Of a DNA stretch of 64,000 nt, positions 37,110 through 45,486 are shown piece by piece; the stretch's first letter is position 1, and each line of letters starts with the position of its first letter. Source of the stretch: Streptomyces sp. NBC_00513 (GTDB taxonomy: Bacteria > Actinomycetota > Actinomycetes > Streptomycetales > Streptomycetaceae); NCBI RefSeq assembly GCF_041431415.1, contig NZ_CP107845.1, positions 5,704,001-5,768,000 on the forward strand, read 5' to 3'. The notes under the pieces are model-generated. The model ran no database searches and was not told where the DNA came from. It saw only the letters and a list, made by a program, of their open reading frames with translations. A program made the position numbers and the translations under genes.

Positions 37110-39230
37110 GTGACCGCCGACACGTCCGTGCCTTCCAGCGCGCTGCTGTCCGGAGCAGACCGGGACGGTTCCAACTACACCGCGCGGCACCTGCTCGTCC
37201 TCGAGGGCCTCGAGGCCGTCCGCAAGCGCCCCGGGATGTATATCGGGTCCACCGACAGCCGTGGCCTGATGCACTGCCTCTGGGAGATCATCGACAATTC
37301 CGTCGATGAGGCCCTGGGTGGCTACTGCGACCACATCGAGGTGATCCTCCACGAGGACTCCTCCGTCGAGGTCCGGGACAACGGCCGCGGCATCCCCGTG
37401 GACGTTGAGCCCAAGACCGGCCTGTCCGGCATCGAGGTCGTCATGACCAAGCTGCACGCCGGCGGCAAGTTCGGAGGCGGCTCGTACGCGGCCTCCGGCG
37501 GCCTGCACGGCGTCGGCGCCTCCGTGGTCAACGCCCTCTCCGCCCGCCTCGACGTCGAGGTCGACCGCAACAGCTCCACGCACGGCATCAGCTTCCGCCG
37601 CGGCGTCCCCGGGATGTTCACGGAGCAGGGGCCCGACAGCCCCTTCGACCCCGCCAACGGGCTGCGCAAGGTCAAGCGGATCGCCAAGGGCAAGACCGGC
37701 ACCCGGGTCCGCTACTGGGCCGACCGGCAGATCTTCCTCAAGGACGCCAAGCTCAACCTGGAGACGCTCTACCAGCGCGCCCGCCAGACCGCCTTCCTGG
37801 TACCCGGCCTGACCCTCGTGGTCCGCGACGAGCGCGGCATCGACGGCGCCGGGAAGACCGAGGAGACCTTCCGCTTCGACGGGGGCATCAGCGAGTTCTG
37901 CGAGTACCTGGCCCAGGACAAGGCCGTCTGCGACGTGCTGCGCCTGAGCGGGACGGGCACCTTCAAGGAGACCGTGCCGGTCCTGGACGACCGCGGCCAC
38001 ATGACCCCCACCGAGGTCACCCGCGAGCTGGGCGTGGACATCGCCCTGCGCTGGGGCACCGGGTACGAGACCAACGTCAAGTCGTTCGTGAACATCATCG
38101 CCACCCCCAAGGGCGGCACCCACGTGTCCGGCTTCGAGCGCTCGATCGCCAAGACCGTCAACGAGGTGCTGCGCTCGGCGAAGCTGCTGCGCGTGGCCGA
38201 GGACGACGTGGTCAAGGACGACGCGATGGAGGGCATGACGGCCGTTGTCACCGTCCGTCTCGCCGAGCCGCAGTTCGAGGGCCAGACCAAGGAGGTGCTG
38301 GGCACCTCCGCGGCCACCCGGATCGTCGCCGCCGTGGTCGCGAAGGAGCTCAAGGCGTTCCTGACCTCGACGAAGCGGGACGACAAGCAGCAGGCGCGTT
38401 CCGTGATGGAGAAGATCGTCGCGGCCGCCCGGACCAGGATCGCCGCACGTCAGCACAAGGAGGCGCAGCGTCGCAAGACGGCCCTGGAGTCCTCCTCGCT
38501 GCCGGCGAAGCTGGCCGACTGCCGCAGCGACGACGTGGACCGCAGCGAGCTGTTCATCGTCGAGGGGGACTCGGCGCTCGGCACGGCCAAGCTCGCCCGG
38601 AACTCCGAGTTCCAGGCGCTGCTGCCGATCCGCGGCAAGATCCTCAACGTCCAGAAGTCCTCGGTCTCGGACATGCTCAAGAACGCCGAGTGCGGCGCGA
38701 TCATCCAGGTCATAGGAGCCGGCTCGGGCCGGACCTTCGATCTCGACGCCGCCCGCTACGGCAAGATCGTCCTGCTCGTCGACGCCGATGTCGACGGCGC
38801 GCACATCCGCTGCCTGCTGCTCACGCTCTTCCAGCGGTACATGCGCCCGATGGTCGAGGCGGGCCGGGTCTTCGCGGCCGTGCCGCCGCTGCACCGGATC
38901 GAGCTCGTCCAGCCGAAGAAGGGCCAGGACAAGTACGTCTACACGTACTCGGACAACGAGCTGCGTCAGACGCTGCTGGAGTACCAGCGCAAGAACATCC
39001 GCTACAAGGACGCCATCCAGCGCTACAAGGGTCTCGGCGAGATGGACGCCGATCAGCTCGCGGAGACCACCATGGACCCCCGGTTCCGCACGCTGCGCCG
39101 GATCAACATCGGGGACCTCGACTCGGCCGAGTCGGTCTTCGATCTGCTCATGGGCAACGAGGTGGCCCCGCGCAAGGAGTTCATCACCAGCTCCGCCGCG
39201 ACCCTGGACCGCTCGCGCATCGACGCCTGA
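37110..39230 (+). CDS. parE: DNA topoisomerase IV subunit B (gyrB-like)
   Basis: 706 aa. The GHKL ATPase begins RKRPGMYIGSTDSRGLMHCL (residues about 37-56), with HGVGASVVNALS and DNGRGIPVDVEPK. TOPRIM: EGDSALGTAKLARNSEFQAL (about 485-505) and DADVDGAHIRCLLL (about 555-568), which hold the catalytic Mg residues. GTG start after GCGAGGAG. Length and distance from oriC indicate the second type IIA subunit B of Streptomyces, which pairs with the ParC/GyrA-like gene at 50256-52712 about 11 kb away. It is called parE here because S. coelicolor has this subunit at the same locus. Confidence 0.93.
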   Translation: MTADTSVPSSALLSGADRDGSNYTARHLLVLEGLEAVRKRPGMYIGSTDSRGLMHCLWEIIDNSVDEALGGYCDHIEVILHEDSSVEVRDNGRGIPVDVEPKTGLSGIEVVMTKLHAGGKFGGGSYAASGGLHGVGASVVNALSARLDVEVDRNSSTHGISFRRGVPGMFTEQGPDSPFDPANGLRKVKRIAKGKTGTRVRYWADRQIFLKDAKLNLETLYQRARQTAFLVPGLTLVVRDERGIDGAGKTEETFRFDGGISEFCEYLAQDKAVCDVLRLSGTGTFKETVPVLDDRGHMTPTEVTRELGVDIALRWGTGYETNVKSFVNIIATPKGGTHVSGFERSIAKTVNEVLRSAKLLRVAEDDVVKDDAMEGMTAVVTVRLAEPQFEGQTKEVLGTSAATRIVAAVVAKELKAFLTSTKRDDKQQARSVMEKIVAAARTRIAARQHKEAQRRKTALESSSLPAKLADCRSDDVDRSELFIVEGDSALGTAKLARNSEFQALLPIRGKILNVQKSSVSDMLKNAECGAIIQVIGAGSGRTFDLDAARYGKIVLLVDADVDGAHIRCLLLTLFQRYMRPMVEAGRVFAAVPPLHRIELVQPKKGQDKYVYTYSDNELRQTLLEYQRKNIRYKDAIQRYKGLGEMDADQLAETTMDPRFRTLRRINIGDLDSAESVFDLLMGNEVAPRKEFITSSAATLDRSRIDA

Positions 39231-39270
39231 CCCGGCCGGCGTCCACTCGCTGAACGCCCTTACACACCAA

Positions 39271-39306
39271 TGCTCTTCACTTCATCACCTGATGGAGTGA
39301 AGAGCA
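39271..39306. other. 36-bp imperfect palindrome between parE and the DUF485 gene
   Basis: Outer arms TGCTCTTCACT (39271-39281) and AGTGAAGAGCA (39296-39306), inner arms CATCA and TGATG around CC, with one T-G mismatch. It lies 40 bp after parE and 83 bp before the symporter operon. It could be a parE terminator or a regulator site for the operon. Confidence 0.7.
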
Positions 39307-39388
39307 CCGGTACATCAGTCCGGAAAACATCGATTCCACCCATCCTTGTCACCACGCGGCCAATGCGGCGGCGGACAAGGAGAGTTCG

Positions 39389-39880
39389 GTGGAGAAGCAC
39401 GAAGGTCGTGATGCCGGAACGATCCGGCTCGACGACCCCTGGTACGACGCGTTGGCGGTCGGCTGGGGGGAGGGCGAGGTAGCGGAAACGGTCCCTCCGC
39501 GCCCGGTCGCCGGCGACCGGCCCGCAACCGGGGCCTCGGACATCTACCTGGAAGTGCAGCGAAGCGCCGCCTTCCAGGAGGTACGCAGCCGCTACCGGAG
39601 GTTCGTCGTACCCGCGACCGCCGGCTTCTTCCTCTGGTACGTCGCCTACGTGGTCGCGGCGACCGCGGCGCCGGGCATCATGGCCCGGCCGGTGGTGGGA
39701 TCGATCAACGTGGCCCTGCTGGCGGGACTGGGCCAGTTCCTGAGCACGTTCCTCCTCACCTGGGCGTACGCGCGGCACGCGCGGCTGCGCCGCGACCGGG
39801 CCGCGCTCGACCTGCGCTGGACCGTCTTCGAGCAGGAGCGGGACCAGGAGCGCATCCGGACCTGGGAGGCGGGCCGGTGA
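39389..39880 (+). CDS. DUF485 membrane protein
   Basis: 163 aa from GTG 39389, with AAGGAGAG upstream. The C-terminal half has two membrane segments (FVVPATAGFFLWYVAYVVAA, then VALLAGLGQFLSTFLLTWAY), the DUF485 signature that accompanies ActP acetate symporters. The N-terminal 60 residues are acidic and soluble. It overlaps the next gene by four bases (GTGA), implying translational coupling. It probably helps the symporter assemble or function. Confidence 0.9.
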   Translation: MEKHEGRDAGTIRLDDPWYDALAVGWGEGEVAETVPPRPVAGDRPATGASDIYLEVQRSAAFQEVRSRYRRFVVPATAGFFLWYVAYVVAATAAPGIMARPVVGSINVALLAGLGQFLSTFLLTWAYARHARLRRDRAALDLRWTVFEQERDQERIRTWEAGR

Positions 39881-41469
39881 CCACCGAACACCAGACCCTC
39901 GCGCTGATCCTGTTCAGCGTCTTCATCGCGGTCACGCTGGGCATCACCACCTGGGTCAGTCGCAACCGACACGGGTCGGCCGAAGAGTTCTACGCGGGTG
40001 GGCGATTGTTCTCCCCGATGGAGAACGGATTCGCCATCGCGGGCGACTACATGTCCGCGGCCTCCTTCCTCGGCATCTCCGGACTGATCGCCCTCTTCGG
40101 CTACGACGGTCTGCTGTACTCGGTCGGCTTCCTGGTGGCCTGGCTGGTCGTGCTCTTCCTCGTCGCCGAACTGGTCCGCAACTGCGGCCGGTTCACTCTC
40201 GCCGACGTGGTCGCCGCCCGGATGAGCGAGCGGCCCGTCCGGATCGCGGCCGGGGCTTCCTCGGTGGTGGTGTCCGTGCTCTACCTCGTGGCGCAAATGG
40301 TCGGCGCGGGCAGCCTGGTGGGCCTGCTGCTGGGCAACTCGAGCGCCGGCGCACGGACGTTGACCGTGGTCGGCGTCGGCGCGTTGATGGTGGTTTACGT
40401 GTCCTTCGGGGGGATGCGGGCCACCACCTGGATCCAGATCGTGAAGGCCGTGCTGCTCATGGGCGGCGCCGTGACGCTGACCGTCCTGGTGCTGCTGCGC
40501 TTCCACGGGAACTTCGACCAGTTGCTGGCCACCGCCGCCGAACGCAGCGGCCACGGGGCCAAGTTCCTGAACCCCGGCCTCAAGTACGGGGGAGACTGGG
40601 CCGCCCGCTTCGACTTCATGAGCCTCGGCCTCGCCCTGGTCCTGGGCACGGCCGGGCTGCCGCACATCCTGTCGCGCTTCTACACGGTGCCGACGGCGCG
40701 TGCGGCCCGGCGGTCGGTGGTCTGGGCGATCGGCCTGATCGGCGGCTTCTACCTGATGACCATCGTGCTCGGCTTCGGGGCGGCCGCCCTGCTCGGTCCC
40801 GAGCAGGTACGGGCCTCCAACGCCTCGGGGAACACGGCGGTTCCGCTGCTGGCGGCATTCCTGGGAGGCGGCGCCGAGAGCACCGGGGGCGCGGTCCTGT
40901 TCGCCTTCGTGGCGGCCATCGCCTTCGCGACGATCCTCGCGGTGGTCGCCGGGATCACCCTGGCGTCCTCGGCTTCCGTGGCGCACGACCTGTACGCCTC
41001 GCTCAAGCGGCGGCACGCCAAGCAGCGCAGCGAGGTCGCGGTGGCGCGGGTCGCCGCGGTAGGGATCGGCGCGGCGGCGATCGGCCTCGGACTGGTCGCG
41101 CAGAACCTGAACGTGGCCTTCCTGGTGGGCTTGGCCTTCGCGGTGGCCGCCTCGGCGAACCTTCCGGTGCTGCTGTACTCGCTGTTCTGGCGTGAGTTCA
41201 CCACCCGCGGGGCCGTCTGGTCCGTTTACGGGGGACTGGTGCCGGCGGTACTGCTGGTGGTGCTGTCGCCCGTGGTGTCCGGCAGTCCGGAGTCGCTCTT
41301 CCCTGGCGTGGACTTCCAGTACTTCCCGCTCCAGAACCCGGGGATCATCTCGATTCCGCTGGGCTTCCTGGCGGGGTGGCTCGGCACGGTCACCTCGACG
41401 GAGGAGCCGGACATCCGCAAGCACGCGGAGACGGAGGTCCGTTCGTTGACGGGCGCCGGGGCGGTGTGA
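39877..41469 (+). CDS. ActP-like cation/acetate (monocarboxylate) symporter
   Basis: 530 aa sodium:solute symporter family (SSS). About 13 hydrophobic segments are visible, with FYAGGRLFSPMENGFAIAGDYM near residues 35-56, a block typical of ActP-like proteins, and NSSAGARTLTVVGVGA, GGMRATTWIQIVKAVLL and FVSFATILAVVAGITLASS-like helices later. It probably imports acetate or a related short-chain acid with a cation. It follows the DUF485 gene with a four-base overlap and is convergent with the CitA/CitB-type two-component genes, which could control it. Substrate not certain. Confidence 0.9.
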   Translation: MTTEHQTLALILFSVFIAVTLGITTWVSRNRHGSAEEFYAGGRLFSPMENGFAIAGDYMSAASFLGISGLIALFGYDGLLYSVGFLVAWLVVLFLVAELVRNCGRFTLADVVAARMSERPVRIAAGASSVVVSVLYLVAQMVGAGSLVGLLLGNSSAGARTLTVVGVGALMVVYVSFGGMRATTWIQIVKAVLLMGGAVTLTVLVLLRFHGNFDQLLATAAERSGHGAKFLNPGLKYGGDWAARFDFMSLGLALVLGTAGLPHILSRFYTVPTARAARRSVVWAIGLIGGFYLMTIVLGFGAAALLGPEQVRASNASGNTAVPLLAAFLGGGAESTGGAVLFAFVAAIAFATILAVVAGITLASSASVAHDLYASLKRRHAKQRSEVAVARVAAVGIGAAAIGLGLVAQNLNVAFLVGLAFAVAASANLPVLLYSLFWREFTTRGAVWSVYGGLVPAVLLVVLSPVVSGSPESLFPGVDFQYFPLQNPGIISIPLGFLAGWLGTVTSTEEPDIRKHAETEVRSLTGAGAV

Positions 41470-41500
41470 CCCACCCGGTCGGTCGTGGCGGTCGCCCGGT

Positions 41501-42208
41501 TCAGTGCGCGGCGCCGGGATCGGAGTGGCGCCAGGCGTAACGGTGTTCCGGGCGGCCCGTCTCTCCGTAGCGCAGGGCGAGGGTGACGCGACCCGTGCGG
41601 TCCAGGAGCTTGAGGTAGCGCTGGGCCGTCTGACGGCTGATGCCGGCGCGATCGGCGATCTGCTGGGTGGAGAGCGGCCCCTCGGCCGTGCGCAGCACCT
41701 GGCGGACCAGGTCGGCGGTCGGCGGCGAGTGGCCCTTGGGCAGGTCGTTCGGGGTGCCGGCCGAGGCCAGGGCGCCGAAGATGCGGTCCACTTCGGCCTG
41801 TTCCGCCTCCCCTCCGGTCTCCAGGGTGCGCCGCAGGGCGCCGTACGCCTCCAGGCGGGCCCGCAGCCCGGCGAAGGCGAACGGCTTCACCATGTACTGG
41901 AGGGCGCCGAGTCGCATGGCGGCCTGCACGGTGGCGAGGTCGCGGGCGGCCGTCACCATGATGACGTCGGTGTGGTGGCCCCGTTGGCGCAGCCGCCGGA
42001 CCAGGTCCAGGCCGTTCTCGTCGGGGAGGTAGTGGTCCAGGAGGATCAGGTCCACGTCGTGGGTGTCCAGGAACGCCAACGCCTCCGCTGCCGAGTGCGC
42101 TTGGGCGATCACCCGGAATCCGGGAACCTTCGCCACGTACGCCGCGTTGATCCGGGCAACACGCATGTCGTCGTCGACGACCAATACGTGAACCGGGGAC
42201 TCGTTCAT
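41501..42208 (-). CDS. CitB/DctR-type response regulator
   Basis: 235 aa. The receiver has VLVVDDDMRVARIN (acid pocket), LILLDHYLPDENGLD (phosphoacceptor Asp at about residue 54) and VKPFAFAGLRARLEAY (conserved Lys). The output domain near residues 165-215 contains LSTQQIADRAGISRQTAQRYL, a helix-turn-helix of the DcuR/CitB type. It overlaps its kinase gene by four bases (ATGA at 42205-42208), so both are made together. The family controls uptake of carboxylic acids; the symporter next door and citrate synthases nearby fit, but direct targets are not proven. Confidence 0.93.
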   Translation of the reverse strand: MNESPVHVLVVDDDMRVARINAAYVAKVPGFRVIAQAHSAAEALAFLDTHDVDLILLDHYLPDENGLDLVRRLRQRGHHTDVIMVTAARDLATVQAAMRLGALQYMVKPFAFAGLRARLEAYGALRRTLETGGEAEQAEVDRIFGALASAGTPNDLPKGHSPPTADLVRQVLRTAEGPLSTQQIADRAGISRQTAQRYLKLLDRTGRVTLALRYGETGRPEHRYAWRHSDPGAAH

Positions 42209-43821
42209 CGCAGGGCCTCCGGGAGCACGACGGAGAATTCCGCCCCTCCGTCCGCGCTCTCGCCGGCCCGGACGGTACCGCCCTGCCGCTCCGCGAGGCG
42301 ACGAACGAGTGCGAGGCCCAGTCCGCGTTCGCGGTGGGCCGTGGGCTGTTTCGTCGACCAGCCCTCGGTGAAGATCTCCTCGCGGCGCTCGGCGGGTACG
42401 CCGGGGCCACTGTCCCGGACCATGAGGATCGCCGTACGTCCCTCGGCGCGCAGCTCGACCTCGACCAGCGGGGCGGTCGAGCCGGCCGCCGCGTCGAGGG
42501 CGTTGTCCACCAGGTTGCCCGTGATGGTGACGAGGCCGCCGGGGTCCACCACCCGGTCGGGCAGCAGCGTGGAGGGGGCCAGGCGGAGCGGGACGCCACG
42601 CTCCGCGGCCACGGTCGTCTTGCCGACCAGGAGGGCCGCCAGCAGGGGGTCCCGGACCTTCTCGGTGACCTGCTCGGCGGTGCTGCGGTGCACCCCGACG
42701 ACCTCGGTCACGAACTCCACGGCCTCCTCGTACAGGTCGAGCTCCAGGAGACCGAGCAGGGTGTGGAGCCGGTTCGCGTGTTCGTGGTCCTGGGCGCGCA
42801 GGGCGTCGATCAGTCCGCGCGTGGAGTCCAGCTCGCGTCCGAGGTGTTCCAGTTCGGTGCGGTCCCGCAGCGTGGCGACGGCTCCGCCGTCGTCGGTGGG
42901 CATCCGGTTGGCGACCAGGACGCGGGGCCCCTGGACGGTGAGCAGGTCCCGTCCGTCGATCCGGCCCGCGAGGACGTCCGTGGTACGGCCCGCGCCGAGT
43001 ACCTCGTCCAGCGCGCGTCCGGCGACGGTGCCCGATGCGGCGGGGTCGAGGCCCAGCAGTCGGGCGGCCTCGTCGTTGACCAGCCGGATCCGTCCGTGCC
43101 GGTCGAGTGCGATCACGCCTTCGCGGATGGAGTGCAGCATCGCCTCGCGCTCCGAGAGGAGGCCGGCGATGTCGGAGAAGGCCAGGTCGCGGGTCTGTCG
43201 CTGGATGCGGCGGGAGAGCAGGTAGGCGGCGAGGGCGCCCGCGGCCAGGGCGCCGCCCGCGTAGGCGAGCAGGCCGGGGATGGCTCCCAGCAGTCGCTCG
43301 CGGACGCTGTCGTAGGCGATGCCGACGGAGACCGCGCCGACGATCTCCCCGTCGGCGGCCAGGAGCGGGACCTTGCCGCGGGCGGAGCGGCCCAGGGTGC
43401 CGTCGTCGATCTCCATGACCTCGCGGCCCGCCAAGGCGTCGCCGGGGTCGGTGGAGACGGGCAGGCCGATGCGGCTCGGGTCGGGGTGGGAGCGCCGGAT
43501 GCCCCGGAGGTCGACGACGACCACGTACTCGGCGCCGGTGGCACTGCGGATCCGTTCGGCGGCGGACTGCACGGGGCCGTCGCCATCCGGGCCCGAGTCG
43601 AGGAGGTCGGCGGCCAGCGAGGGGTCGGCGGCGGCGCTCTGGGCGATGGCCAGGGCGCGCCGCATGGCCTGGTCGTCCAGTTGCGCTCCGAGCGGCGCCA
43701 GGAAGAGGCCGGTGGCCAGGACCGCCACGCCGGCCGCGATGGCGAGCTGGGTCAGCAGGATCTGGGAGACGGCCCTTCTGGGCAGCCCGAGGCGCCGAGC
43801 GCTCATGTGGGGGAACCGCAT
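42205..43821 (-). CDS. CitA/DcuS-type sensor histidine kinase
   Basis: 538 aa. A first membrane helix (LLTQLAIAAGVAVLATGLFL) and a second (about residues 180-205, LLAYAGGALAAGALAAYLL) flank an extracytoplasmic PAS-like sensor with PVQSAAERIRSATGAEYVVV. A cytoplasmic PAS follows (LHSIREGVIALDRHGRIRLV), then a His box around DHEHANRLHTLLGLLELDL and an ATPase with NLVDNALDAAAG, GPGVPAERREEIF and GLGLALVRRLA. The architecture is that of carboxylate-sensing CitA/DcuS/DctB kinases. ATG 43821 chosen; a TTG three codons upstream is less likely. A palindromic element at 43874-43907 precedes it. Confidence 0.93.
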   Translation of the reverse strand: MRFPHMSARRLGLPRRAVSQILLTQLAIAAGVAVLATGLFLAPLGAQLDDQAMRRALAIAQSAAADPSLAADLLDSGPDGDGPVQSAAERIRSATGAEYVVVVDLRGIRRSHPDPSRIGLPVSTDPGDALAGREVMEIDDGTLGRSARGKVPLLAADGEIVGAVSVGIAYDSVRERLLGAIPGLLAYAGGALAAGALAAYLLSRRIQRQTRDLAFSDIAGLLSEREAMLHSIREGVIALDRHGRIRLVNDEAARLLGLDPAASGTVAGRALDEVLGAGRTTDVLAGRIDGRDLLTVQGPRVLVANRMPTDDGGAVATLRDRTELEHLGRELDSTRGLIDALRAQDHEHANRLHTLLGLLELDLYEEAVEFVTEVVGVHRSTAEQVTEKVRDPLLAALLVGKTTVAAERGVPLRLAPSTLLPDRVVDPGGLVTITGNLVDNALDAAAGSTAPLVEVELRAEGRTAILMVRDSGPGVPAERREEIFTEGWSTKQPTAHRERGLGLALVRRLAERQGGTVRAGESADGGAEFSVVLPEALR

Positions 43822-43873
43822 GACCAGCAACCGTAGGTCGGCTTCGGCGTAAGCGGAATTCCCCTTGCGTCAT

Positions 43874-43907
43874 TTGTGCCCGGCTTGCGCAAGCGATGAA
43901 GGCACAA
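43874..43907. promoter_or_regulatory. Nested inverted repeats upstream of the kinase operon
   Basis: TTGTGCC (43874-43880) pairs with GGCACAA (43901-43907), and CTTGCGCAAG (43884-43893) lies between them. It is 52 bp from the kinase start. Candidate site for autoregulation by the response regulator or for another regulator. Confidence 0.45.
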
Positions 43908-44156
43908 GAGTGCGGTCAGAGCAGTAGACGACTCGGCAGGGCTCGGCAACTCACGTCTACGACGAGGCGAACGTCCGGCCGGGCGAGACCGTCCCGGCCG
44001 GCAGCGGGATCCGACTCCAGCAGGACGCGGCCGACACCTGCCCACACGAGCCTGCCCCGAGGCGGGGCCCCGATCGTCCCGCCGGGCGGAGCGGCGAGTT
44101 CGAGGCCTACGCGCGCTCCTGCGCGGTCCGGTTCCCGTCCCGGTGCTCCCCGCCCG
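43908..44156. other. Rest of the 335-bp gap before the HTH-citrate synthase gene
   Basis: No gene identified. One plus-strand frame reads VYDEANVRPGETVPAGSGIR from 43955 with coding-like codons, but it has no start codon and an upstream stop at 43925-43927. Confidence 0.35.
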
Positions 44157-45416
44157 TCACGGCATCGGCCGCGGCGGGCGGGGGCCCTCGTAGTGCCCGC
44201 TCGGCCGCATCCTCAGCGGCCGTTCCTGGTACTCCTCCAGCGCGTGCGCGATCCACCCCGCCGTCCGGGCCACCGCGAACACCGTCTCCCCGGCCTCGGC
44301 GGGCATCGCGCAGGACACGGTCAGCACCGCCAGGGCCAGGTCCACGTTGGCGTGCAGCCCGCCGCCGTGCCGGGCCATCACCGAGGCCACGTCGCGGGCC
44401 GCGCCCAGCGCCGGGCCGGCCTGGTCCAGGGCCTCCAGCCGGGCGAACAGGGCCGTGGCACGAGGATCCTCGCCGCGGTACAGCCGATGCCCCAGTCCCG
44501 GCACCCGGCGCCCCGCTCGCAGATACTCCGACACGACCGGAGCCGCCCCGCCCCGCTCCAGGACCTCGACCAGCATCCGGTGGGCGAGCCGGCCGGCGGC
44601 GCCGTGCAGCGGGCCTTCGAGCGCGCCGAGTCCGGCCGAGACCGCCGCGTACGGATGGGCCCGCGCCGACGCGGCCACCCGTACCGCCAGGGTCGAGGCC
44701 GCCAGATCGTGGTCGACCAGCAGACCGAGGGCCAGGTCCAGCACGGACAGCGCGTCCGGGTCGGGGTCCAGCGCCGTCAGCCGCGACCACAGCAGGCGGG
44801 CCAGCCGGGTGTCGCCGGCCCACCGGGCGGCGCCCTGCTCGGGCAGGGCGCCGACCAGCGTCGGGATCAGACAGCGCGCGGAGCCCAGTACGGCCTCCTC
44901 GGACAGGTCGAACCGCAGGGGATCCGCCACCGCGGCGGCGGCGACAGCCACCCGAAGCCGGTCCAGTGGTCCGCCGTGCTCGGGCAGGGCGGCCACCGCC
45001 CGCCGGGCGGCGGCCAGCGGCTCCGGGGGAGCGACGAAGCGTGCGCCGTGCTTCAGCGACCCCGTCCACAGCCACTCCGCCACCTCCTCGTAGCGGTACC
45101 GCGAGGCCAACTCGACGGCGTCCACGCCCCGGAAGTAGTAGCGGTCGGGCTCGATGAGCGTGAGCGAGGTGCGAACGGACAGCTCGCCGGCATGGCTCCC
45201 GGTGGGGCCCGCCGCCTCGCGCCGGCTCCGCCGGGCCAGCGCCTCCACCTCGGCCGCGTCGAAGCTGCTGCCGCGCCCGACCGGGTCGCGGCGACTGCCG
45301 AGCTGGCCGCGGCTGACGTACGCGTACACGGTCGCGGGCTTCACTCCGAGCAGCCGCGCCGCTTCCCGGGTGTTGATCCGGCGCGGGCCGGCCGCCTCGT
45401 CGGTCTCGGCATTCAT
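44157..45416 (-). CDS. Citrate synthase-like protein with N-terminal helix-turn-helix
   Basis: 419 aa. The N-terminal 50 residues form a MerR/excisionase-like HTH (INTREAARLLGVKPATVYAY, about residues 14-33). The rest is a citrate synthase fold: GPLHGAAG (His about 271), GLGHRLYRGEDPRA (His about 312), ANVDLALAV (Asp about 357) and RMRPSGHYEGPRP at the end, so the three catalytic positions are present. The usual FYSG after NVD is replaced by LALA. It is divergent from the citrate synthase at 45487. ATG 45416 (MNAETDEA) preferred; GTG 45425 would add three residues. It may be a regulator that senses oxaloacetate or acyl-CoA, an enzyme, or both. Confidence 0.88.
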   Translation of the reverse strand: MNAETDEAAGPRRINTREAARLLGVKPATVYAYVSRGQLGSRRDPVGRGSSFDAAEVEALARRSRREAAGPTGSHAGELSVRTSLTLIEPDRYYFRGVDAVELASRYRYEEVAEWLWTGSLKHGARFVAPPEPLAAARRAVAALPEHGGPLDRLRVAVAAAAVADPLRFDLSEEAVLGSARCLIPTLVGALPEQGAARWAGDTRLARLLWSRLTALDPDPDALSVLDLALGLLVDHDLAASTLAVRVAASARAHPYAAVSAGLGALEGPLHGAAGRLAHRMLVEVLERGGAAPVVSEYLRAGRRVPGLGHRLYRGEDPRATALFARLEALDQAGPALGAARDVASVMARHGGGLHANVDLALAVLTVSCAMPAEAGETVFAVARTAGWIAHALEEYQERPLRMRPSGHYEGPRPPRPMP

Positions 45417-45427
45417 GACGCACACCC

Positions 45428-45480
45428 TACATAGATTGATTCAATCAATATTGACAAGGATTCAATCCATCATCGATGGT
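45428..45480. promoter_or_regulatory. Divergent citrate synthase promoters with two GATTCAATC operators
   Basis: Plus strand: TTGACA (45451-45456), weaker -10 GATGGT (45475-45480), gap 18, ending 6 nt before the ATG 45487. Minus strand: TTGTCA (45452-45457), TATGTA (45428-45433), gap 18. The -35 elements overlap. ATTGATT-C-AATCAAT (45435-45449) fills the minus spacer and GGATT-C-AATCC (45458-45468) lies in the plus spacer. Their GATTCAATC cores are 21 bp apart, two helical turns. This MerR-like geometry fits control by the HTH-citrate synthase. Confidence 0.72.
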
Positions 45481-45486
45481 CAATCC

